11,382 bases of DNA from an uncultured Planctomycetaceae bacterium (GTDB lineage: Bacteria; Planctomycetota; Planctomycetia; Pirellulales; Pirellulaceae). This document shows positions 6,458 through 11,382 of this stretch, in pieces. Each line of letters starts with the position of its first letter. Position 1 is the first letter of the stretch. A program made the translations under genes and the position numbers. The stretch spans positions 1 through 11,382 of the forward strand of contig CALBTA010000385.1 of assembly GCA_937967755.1 (NCBI GenBank), in the 5' to 3' direction. Below the pieces are notes generated by a model. That model worked only from the letters and a program-made list of their open reading frames with translations. It was not told the origin of the DNA and searched no databases.

Positions 6458-7852
6458 TCAGGCGGAAAGCTCAAACCCTTCCCCCAGCTTCGGCACGATC
6501 ACTTCCTGGTTCCACTGGTCGAATAGCACATCGCGGAAGGCCGTGGCGCTGTCTAGTTCGCCGTGGGTGATGAAGGTTTTCTTCGGCGGCGAATCGGAGA
6601 GCGGCTCTAGCCAGCGCAATAGCTCTGTGCGGTCGGCGTGGCCGCTGAGGCCGCTGACTTTTTCAATCGCCGCGCGTACGGGGATATCCTCGCCGTGGAT
6701 GCGTAATGTTTTTTCGCCATCCTGCAACCGCCGCCCGCGCGTGCCGTAGGCCATGTAGCCGCCCAGCAGGATCGTGTTCTTCGATTCCGGCAGGCGTTTC
6801 TTCAAGTGGTGAAGAATCCGACCGCCGACCATCATGCCGGACGAAGAGATGATCACCCCTGGGCCGTCGAGCTGGTTGATGCTTTTCGACGCCTCGACCG
6901 ACCGTGAAAGGGTCAACATCGGGCCGTCGAGCACGCTGCCGGGCGGGTCGAGTTCGCCTTCGGAGAGATCGTGATCCTTGTTGAAGTCGCGGTAGATGTG
7001 TGTGGCGTCGACCGACATCGGGCTGTCGAGGATGATCGGGATCTTGGGGATCCGTCTTTCATGCATCAAGACTTGCAGCAGGTAAATCAACTGCTGCGCC
7101 CGGCCGACAGCGAACGACGACATCACCATCACGCCGCCGCGGCGGACGCTGCGCTGCACGACTTCTTCCAGCGACTTCAGCATGTCGGTATCGGGGTGGT
7201 CGCGGTCGCCGTAGGTGCTTTCGCAAATCAACACGTCGCACGCCGGCGGCGGCCGCGGGTCGTGGTAAAGCGGCCCGCTGTAACGGCCGACGTCGCCGGA
7301 AAAAACGACTCGCAGCGGCCTATCGCCTGCGCGGATTTCGACTTCGATCAGCGTCGAACCGAGCAAGTGGCCGGCGTCGTGAAAGCGGAACCAAATCGGT
7401 CCCTTCGCCTGATGCCACTGGTCGCGCTGGCGAACGCGGAACAGTTTCAGCGCGTTGCGGGCGTCGGCCGTGTCGTACAACGGCAACGCCGGTTGGTGTT
7501 TGGAATAGCCCTTGCGGTTGGCGTATTCGGCGTCGCGCTCTTGGTTGCGTGCCCCGTCGAGCAGCAACAGCTCGCACAACTGCCACGTCGCCGGCGTGGC
7601 CAGCACCGGGCCATGAAAACCTCGCGCGACGAACCGCGGCAGGTATCCGCTGTGGTCGATGTGGGCGTGGGTGAGGACCACGGCGTCAACGTCACGCGGC
7701 TCCAGCGGCAGCGGGTTCCAATTCAACTGCCGCAATCGCTTGCGGCCTTGGAACATGCCGCAATCGATCATCACCTTAGCACCGCCGGCTTCCAACAAAT
7801 ACTTCGATCCGGTAACCGTCTCGGCCGCGCCGTGGAAGGTGAGCTTGGGCAT
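6458..7852 (-). CDS. Beta-CASP metallo-beta-lactamase-fold RNase (CPSF/YSH1-like)
   Basis: This 464-residue protein has the normal length for bacterial single-domain beta-CASP enzymes. Metal-binding motifs are complete: HAHIDH (62-67), His162 in HDAGHLLGS, Asp187 in FSGDVG and H430 in FITHGE. Beta-CASP motifs follow: ESTYGDRDH (211-219), DSPMS (276-280), SSSGMMVGGR (336-345) and SGHAD (403-407). The family processes or degrades RNA as endo- and/or 5'-exonuclease in the cytoplasm. The substrate cannot be told here. The ATG at 7852 begins MPKLTFHGAAETVTGS, the canonical N-terminus, though no clear Shine-Dalgarno precedes it. It is convergent with the GIY-YIG gene, and a repeat-rich gap lies upstream, so it is probably transcribed alone. 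Confidence 0.95.
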   Translation of the reverse strand: MPKLTFHGAAETVTGSKYLLEAGGAKVMIDCGMFQGRKRLRQLNWNPLPLEPRDVDAVVLTHAHIDHSGYLPRFVARGFHGPVLATPATWQLCELLLLDGARNQERDAEYANRKGYSKHQPALPLYDTADARNALKLFRVRQRDQWHQAKGPIWFRFHDAGHLLGSTLIEVEIRAGDRPLRVVFSGDVGRYSGPLYHDPRPPPACDVLICESTYGDRDHPDTDMLKSLEEVVQRSVRRGGVMVMSSFAVGRAQQLIYLLQVLMHERRIPKIPIILDSPMSVDATHIYRDFNKDHDLSEGELDPPGSVLDGPMLTLSRSVEASKSINQLDGPGVIISSSGMMVGGRILHHLKKRLPESKNTILLGGYMAYGTRGRRLQDGEKTLRIHGEDIPVRAAIEKVSGLSGHADRTELLRWLEPLSDSPPKKTFITHGELDSATAFRDVLFDQWNQEVIVPKLGEGFELSA

Positions 7853-7892
7853 CTGCTAGCTGCTGATTGGTGTAGGTGGATTGCCTGGAAAA

Positions 7893-7944
7893 GTAAGACG
7901 GCCACTCTTGGCCGTCTTGGTCGGGCAAGAGTGCCCGACCTACG
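7893..7944. repeat. Composite double-hairpin repeat, unit 1
   Basis: The unit opens with GTA and closes with CTACG. Its first hairpin has arms AAGACGGCC (7895-7903) and GGCCGTCTT (7910-7918) around a 6-base loop. Its second has arms GGTCGGGCA (7919-7927) and TGCCCGACC (7932-7940) around a 4-base loop. The stems are perfect and directly adjacent. Both hairpin cores contain ACTCTTG or its complement. Confidence 0.85.
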
Positions 7945-8014
7945 TTTCGTCGTGGGAAAGTGTAACGGTCAGTGGAATAGGGCGAAAGCGAGAGTATTTG
8001 CCGGCATCGTTTGA

Positions 8015-8029
8015 AGGACGATGTTCCAC
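8015..8029. repeat. Partial direct copy of repeat unit 2
   Basis: The 15 bases AGGACGATGTTCCAC are identical to 8042-8056, 27 bases further on, but here the second arm of the hairpin is missing. It looks like a truncated copy of the following unit. Confidence 0.8.
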
Positions 8030-8039
8030 CGCAATTCCT

Positions 8040-8090
8040 GTAGGACGATGTTCCACATCGTCCTGGAACGCAGTCGACCTGCGTTCTACG
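8040..8090. repeat. Composite double-hairpin repeat, unit 2
   Basis: It has the same plan as the unit at 7893 but different stem sequences: opening GTAG, first hairpin AGGACGATG (8042-8050) / CATCGTCCT (8056-8064), second hairpin GAACGCAG (8066-8073) / CTGCGTTC (8079-8086), closing CTACG. The stems are perfect and the loops are 5 bases each. Confidence 0.85.
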
Positions 8091-8108
8091 GTCCCAGGTG
8101 CTATCACG

Positions 8109-8134
8109 GAGACGGCCAAGAGTGACCGTCTTAC
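8109..8134. repeat. Inverted copy of the first hairpin of unit 1
   Basis: These 26 bases match the reverse complement of 7893-7918 at 24 of 26 positions, including the closing TTAC. The hairpin is retained with one mismatch in the stem (A at 8125). Confidence 0.85.
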
Positions 8135-8221
8135 GGGTAAGGTTGTTGAGTTGGGCGTCGGGACAAGTAGAATGGAGGGGTAGCAACACATCCCGCCTTT
8201 GCTTTTTTGCGAAAGTTTCCC

Positions 8222-9049
8222 ATGGCTATCCTCACCAAAAACCCGTTCCCAATTTTTGCTTCGCTGACGATTACCGCTTGCCTGATTTCGACGGCGTGTG
8301 CCCAAACCGATACGCGTTCCAACTTGCAAGCTGGCGCGGGTGCGCAGTCTTCCGATCTGGAACTTGCCGGGCCAACCAACGGCGGCGATGCCAGCCCTGC
8401 GCCGCCGGCGAAGATTGACCTCTCCGCGCCTGAGGAACCGGCGACGAAGAAGGCCGACACCGGTTTGATCGCGGGCGACCCACCAGGCATCCCCGACCCC
8501 GATCGTTCGCAGTCGGCGGATGATATGCCGATCCTGCCCAGCAAGCCGATTGATCTTTCGGAAACAACGGTCGCCCGGCCGACGCAAGATATCAGCTTGG
8601 AAGATCGCGTGGCCCGGTTGGAGCAATTGATCGAAGCACAGTCCGAGATGCTGGTTGAGATGGCCCGCGCTCAATCGCAAATGATGGCGGCGCAGAAAAC
8701 CCCGACGGACGAGCTAACGAAAATTCGCGAAGAGATCGCCGCGCTGCGAAAGTCGATGGATTCGTTCCAGGCCCTGGGCCGCGTCGACCCGGGCAGCGAC
8801 CCCGCCGATACGCAACCGTCGCTGCAATCGGCCGGCCGGCTGGTCGTCGACAACTTCACCGGCATCTCTTACACGGTCAGTGTGAATGGGACCGACTTCA
8901 TCTTCTCGCCTGGGCGCAACGAAGTGATCGTTCCGGTTGGGAACGTCGTGACCGAGATTCGCGGTTACGAAACGCCCAAGACCTGGGTCGCTGAAAACTT
9001 CCGCCCCGTCGGCAGTGAACAGCACCTGGAGATTCAGATCAAACCGTAG
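8222..9049 (+). CDS. Exported coiled-coil protein of unknown function
   Basis: The product is 275 residues from the ATG at 8222. A TTG at 8207 would add only five residues and is less likely. The N-terminus has a Lys, a hydrophobic stretch (8-24) and ACA at 25-27, a fair signal peptidase I site before Gln28. The cysteine is not in a good lipobox, so a lipoprotein is less likely. Residues 28-120 are Ala/Pro/Asp-rich and probably disordered. Residues 126-183 show heptad-like Leu, Ile and Met spacing (LEDRVARLEQLIEAQSEM, then EIAALRKSMD), a likely coiled coil. A compact beta-rich domain follows (206-275, RLVVDNFTGISYTVSVNGTD onward). No enzyme motif is visible. It probably acts outside the cytoplasmic membrane. 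It is convergent with the next gene (48 bases apart). Confidence 0.8.
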   Translation: MAILTKNPFPIFASLTITACLISTACAQTDTRSNLQAGAGAQSSDLELAGPTNGGDASPAPPAKIDLSAPEEPATKKADTGLIAGDPPGIPDPDRSQSADDMPILPSKPIDLSETTVARPTQDISLEDRVARLEQLIEAQSEMLVEMARAQSQMMAAQKTPTDELTKIREEIAALRKSMDSFQALGRVDPGSDPADTQPSLQSAGRLVVDNFTGISYTVSVNGTDFIFSPGRNEVIVPVGNVVTEIRGYETPKTWVAENFRPVGSEQHLEIQIKP

Positions 9050-9097
9050 GTTGCACCACGAAGCGATGGTCTTTCAATTCCAGGCCGTCATGCCGCC

Positions 9098-9577
9098 TTA
9101 CACCGCGTCAACAAAATCGCCTGCCAGCCGGGCGAGGACTTCGCGGGTGAGGTTGGCCGGGACGACCTGGCGGGTTTGCCCGGCGGCGCGACGGTAGCGG
9201 CATAGCGTCAGCCCGTCTCGGCGGACGAGCAGTTCGTAGTACTTCGTGCCGTCGTCGTCTTTCTGCGGCGGGTTGCTGCGCATCTGCACCGTCGCCCCTT
9301 CGGAATCGATCTCGATCGGGCTGATCGGTTCCATGAGGTAGTTGATCTGCTGGGATAGTTTTTCGGAGAGTGTTTTCAGCTCATCAATCGAAGCGGTCGC
9401 CAGCGCATCGGCGTGCAAAGCCAGTTCGCGCAACGCGCAGCCGATGGCGTCGACACCGGCGATGTCGGCACCCAATGGCCCGGCGGGGGTCAGGACAGAG
9501 ACCTGCTCGCTATCGCCGCTCACACCGCGGGCGGCCAAGGCGTTCAGTTCGTCTTCGAGTTGCTTCTTCCAAGTCAT
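9098..9577 (-). CDS. Conserved-looking protein of unknown function
   Basis: The product is 159 residues from the ATG at 9577, which has a strong GAGGGAGAAA ribosome site upstream. An in-frame start at 9601 would include that site and is rejected. The N-terminal part (1-85) is mostly helical, with a possible coiled coil at 62-82. The C-terminal part (90-159) looks alpha/beta, with TKYYELLVRRDGLTLCRYRR. There is no signal peptide or membrane segment, so it is likely cytoplasmic. It follows the SpoVR gene on the same strand, 107 bases away, but a strong palindrome lies between them, so co-transcription is uncertain. I do not recognise the family. Confidence 0.75.
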   Translation of the reverse strand: MTWKKQLEDELNALAARGVSGDSEQVSVLTPAGPLGADIAGVDAIGCALRELALHADALATASIDELKTLSEKLSQQINYLMEPISPIEIDSEGATVQMRSNPPQKDDDGTKYYELLVRRDGLTLCRYRRAAGQTRQVVPANLTREVLARLAGDFVDAV

Positions 9578-9658
9578 GATCGTTTCTCCCTCTCGCAGCA
9601 CGTGGTTGTGAATGCTCCGTCGGGAATGGTCCTTTCCGTGGGCTTCGGTCGCGTAGAT

Positions 9659-9679
9659 GGACGGGTTACAAACCCGTCC
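9659..9679 (-). terminator. Perfect 9-bp palindrome after the SpoVR gene; possible terminator or dispersed repeat
   Basis: The arms GGACGGGTT (9659-9667) and AACCCGTCC (9671-9679) flank a 3-base loop, five bases past the SpoVR stop on the minus strand. No U-run follows in the direction of transcription, so a Rho-independent terminator is not complete. The flanks are GTAGAT on one side and CTAC on the other, like the other palindromes in this window, so a repeat element is as likely as a terminator. Confidence 0.5.
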
Positions 9680-9684
9680 TACTT

Positions 9685-11235
9685 TTAATACGGCACTTCT
9701 ACTGCTTCGGGTTCGACGGCCTCTTCTTGGTTGTCGATGGAATAACCATCTTCATCCCACCGCAGCATGGTTTCGCAGCCGTCGATCACGGTTGCCAGGT
9801 TCACCGGCCGCTTCCAAATCTTGAAGACGTTTTCGAGCGTGTCGCGGGCGTAGGAAAGTTTCAGCTCCGGCCCGTTGTAGGTGTGTTCAATCAGCAGTTC
9901 GCCCCGGTTCCGGTAATTGCCGTCCTTCACGGCCAGCAGCGGGCGGCCCATGTTGGTCAGGCTGAAGAGCAGTTGCTGTTTGATTTCCCCGAACGCCCGG
10001 CTTTCGATTTCGTAATGCTCGCTGTATTCGTTGTAGCCGAACTTGAACATCCGGTGCCGCTTGCAGAAGTCGAGCGTGAGGAACTCGTCGATGAACGTCA
10101 AATCGTTGTGGATCTTCCGCACCTCGAAAATCTTTTCACGCCCTAGCCCCGCGTGGGTGTTCCACTGGCGCTTGGCGGTCAAGTCGTCGCAGTCGTCGTA
10201 CTCTTGCCCGAACGCCCCGCGGTTCCAGCGATCCTCGATGTCGCGAAACAGTTCGATCCCCAGCTTGTAGGGGTTCAGCCGGGTGGGGCTGGTCGCCAGC
10301 GTGCCGGCACAATGGTCGGCGTAGTTGATCACGTCGTTCGGTTCCAGCCCGTGCCGCGTCATGATCGTGCTGTGCCAGTAGCTGGCCCAACCCTCGTTCA
10401 TGATCTTCGTTTGCCCTTGCGGGGCGAAGTAGTACGCCTCGTCGCGGATGATGCTCAGCACGTCGGCTTGCCACGGCTTGAGCGGGGCGCACTGCAGCAG
10501 GAAATACATGATGTCCTTCATCGGCTCGGCCGGGAAGTTTTCCTGCTTCTTCTCGGCCTCGTCGCGGCGGGCTTCGGCCTGGCGGGCGAGCACCTCGGGC
10601 GGGTTGACGAACGAATCCATGTAGCCCTTCGCGTCGAACCGCGGGCTCGCCCTTTCGCCTTCGTCGTCGGTATGTTTCTTGAAGTCGTACTTGTCGGGCG
10701 TGTCGTAACGCTTGATGAATGGCGAATGGATGTCGATCAAATCTTCAATGCTCAGGCAGACGTCGATGAACTCTTCGACTTCCTCGACGCCGAACCGGTC
10801 CATGTACCGGCGGATGCGGTTGCCGTGGTTGGCCATGTCGTCGATCATCTTGCGGTTGGTCTTGCTGAACCAATAGTTGTTCTTGAAGAAATCGCAATGC
10901 CCGTAGACGTGGGCGATGACCAGCTTGTGATCGGTCATCGAATTGCTGGCCAGCAAGTACGCGTAACAGGGATCGTTGTTGATCACAAGTTCGTAAATCT
11001 TCTGCAGCCCATAGGCGTAACCCTTGCTCAACCGCTCGTACTCCATGCCGAACCGCCAGTGCGGATACCGCGTGGGAAAACCGCCGTAGGCCGCCACCTG
11101 ATTCAGCTCGTTGATGTCGACGACTTCGAAGATTGTCGGGAAGAAGTCCAGCCCGTAATTGAGCGCATGCGCTTCCATCTGAACCTGAACATCGGCCAGT
11201 TCTTTCGGTAAAGCGCGAAAGTGCGTAGCGGGCAT
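9685..11235 (-). CDS. spoVR: SpoVR family protein
   Basis: This 516-residue protein is the full length of the family. Recognisable SpoVR features are YGLDFFPTIFEVVD (27-40), AHVYGHCDFFKNNYWF (108-123), SIEDLIDIHSPFI (162-174), QADVLSIIRDEAYYFAPQ (256-273) and MNEGWASYWH (279-288). The His and Glu residues in these motifs are kept. The biochemical role of the family is unsettled. It was named from Bacillus spore cortex formation but is widespread in non-spore-formers as a stress-associated protein, often with a PrkA-type kinase and a DUF444 protein. Neither is in the window, and no good promoter or Shine-Dalgarno was seen before the ATG. It may therefore be the distal gene of an operon continuing past the right edge. 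Confidence 0.95.
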   Translation of the reverse strand: MPATHFRALPKELADVQVQMEAHALNYGLDFFPTIFEVVDINELNQVAAYGGFPTRYPHWRFGMEYERLSKGYAYGLQKIYELVINNDPCYAYLLASNSMTDHKLVIAHVYGHCDFFKNNYWFSKTNRKMIDDMANHGNRIRRYMDRFGVEEVEEFIDVCLSIEDLIDIHSPFIKRYDTPDKYDFKKHTDDEGERASPRFDAKGYMDSFVNPPEVLARQAEARRDEAEKKQENFPAEPMKDIMYFLLQCAPLKPWQADVLSIIRDEAYYFAPQGQTKIMNEGWASYWHSTIMTRHGLEPNDVINYADHCAGTLATSPTRLNPYKLGIELFRDIEDRWNRGAFGQEYDDCDDLTAKRQWNTHAGLGREKIFEVRKIHNDLTFIDEFLTLDFCKRHRMFKFGYNEYSEHYEIESRAFGEIKQQLLFSLTNMGRPLLAVKDGNYRNRGELLIEHTYNGPELKLSYARDTLENVFKIWKRPVNLATVIDGCETMLRWDEDGYSIDNQEEAVEPEAVEVPY

Positions 11236-11253
11236 GGGGAATTTGGTTTTCGG

Positions 11254-11288
11254 TTTTCAGTGTTCAGTATTCAGTTTTCAGGGTTCAG
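11254..11288. repeat. Tandem array of five degenerate heptamers (NNTTCAG)
   Basis: Five consecutive 7-base units read TTTTCAG, TGTTCAG, TATTCAG, TTTTCAG and GGTTCAG. The last five bases are invariant and the first two vary. The array lies in the leader of the SpoVR gene, 18 bases before its ATG as read on the minus strand. Confidence 0.85.
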
Positions 11289-11297
11289 AACTTCGCT

Positions 11298-11332
11298 TCT
11301 CTCCTCTCTCCTCTCTCCTCTCTCCTCTCTCC
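11298..11332. repeat. Tandem array of five perfect heptamers (TCTCTCC)
   Basis: Five exact copies occupy 35 bases, nine bases beyond the previous array. On the SpoVR coding strand the unit reads GGAGAGA, which is purine-rich and Shine-Dalgarno-like, but it sits too far from the start (62 bases or more) to act as the ribosome site. A perfect array of this kind could vary in copy number by slippage. Confidence 0.9.
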
Positions 11333-11382
11333 CTTCGCTCCTCGCCCTTCCCTACGGTTTTTCCGATTGAATCTTGAACCGC

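Larger units (their letters stand above)
7853..8221. other. Repeat-rich intergenic region between divergent genes
   Basis: This gap separates the start of the beta-CASP gene (minus) from the start of the exported protein (plus), so it must hold both promoters unless these lie within the repeats. Much of it from 7893 to 8134 is palindromic units, listed separately. No ORF with domain features and no tRNA was seen. Confidence 0.7.

Noticed and set aside
6971..8014. Long plus-strand open frame opposite the beta-CASP RNase
   Set aside because: It is antisense to a complete enzyme with all metal-binding motifs, and it runs on into the palindromic repeats.
7893..8134. Possible CRISPR array
   Set aside because: The repeats are few, differ in sequence and orientation and have no regular spacers. 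No cas gene is present.
7940..8680. Minus-strand open frame through the repeat-rich gap and the start of the exported protein
   Set aside because: It crosses palindromic repeats and is antisense to a gene with a clear signal peptide. Its Arg-rich translation looks like a shadow.
10153..11211. Long plus-strand open frame opposite SpoVR
   Set aside because: The minus-strand SpoVR motifs are full and continuous. The opposite frame reads as repetitive Val/Asp/Arg-rich sequence with no ribosome site or family resemblance.

Overview
The window reads as chromosomal DNA of a planctomycete, most likely in or near the Pirellulales. This is inferred from gene content. The main pointers are an ECF sigma factor of the TIGR02999 type next to a membrane-anchored Ser/Thr kinase that carries WD40 repeats, a Tat-exported DUF1501 protein, and intergenic gaps filled with short GC-rich palindromes. 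No rRNA, tRNA, CRISPR array, transposase or integrase was seen.

Left part (1-5109): a minus-strand pair, ECF sigma factor (3011-3568) then Ser/Thr kinase (start 2909, running off the left edge), is probably one signalling operon. The kinase has a cytoplasmic catalytic domain, one membrane segment, a beta-rich region and at least six WD40 repeats that should lie outside the cytoplasmic membrane. Diverging from the sigma gene is a DUF1501 gene (3739-5109) with a good promoter, a Shine-Dalgarno sequence and a twin-arginine signal.

Middle part (5110-8221): an 800-base gap holds several hairpins, a long inverted repeat and two doubtful tiny ORFs. It leads to a small GIY-YIG nuclease-like gene (5913-6434) of lower GC content, possibly acquired. 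That gene converges on a beta-CASP metallo-beta-lactamase-fold RNase (6458-7852, minus). Upstream of the RNase start is a 370-base gap with two composite double-hairpin units plus an inverted and a partial copy of them.

Right part (8222-11382): an exported coiled-coil protein of unknown function (plus strand) converges on a small unknown gene (minus), which lies downstream of a complete SpoVR-family gene (9685-11235, minus). In many bacteria SpoVR sits with a PrkA-type kinase and a DUF444 protein. Those would lie beyond the right edge if present. Two different tandem arrays, both with a 7-base period, occupy the SpoVR leader.

Most genes belong to recognisable families. The least explained material is the palindromic repeat vocabulary of the gaps, the GIY-YIG island, and the two heptamer arrays. 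I did not find convincing evidence for a complete new multi-gene system.
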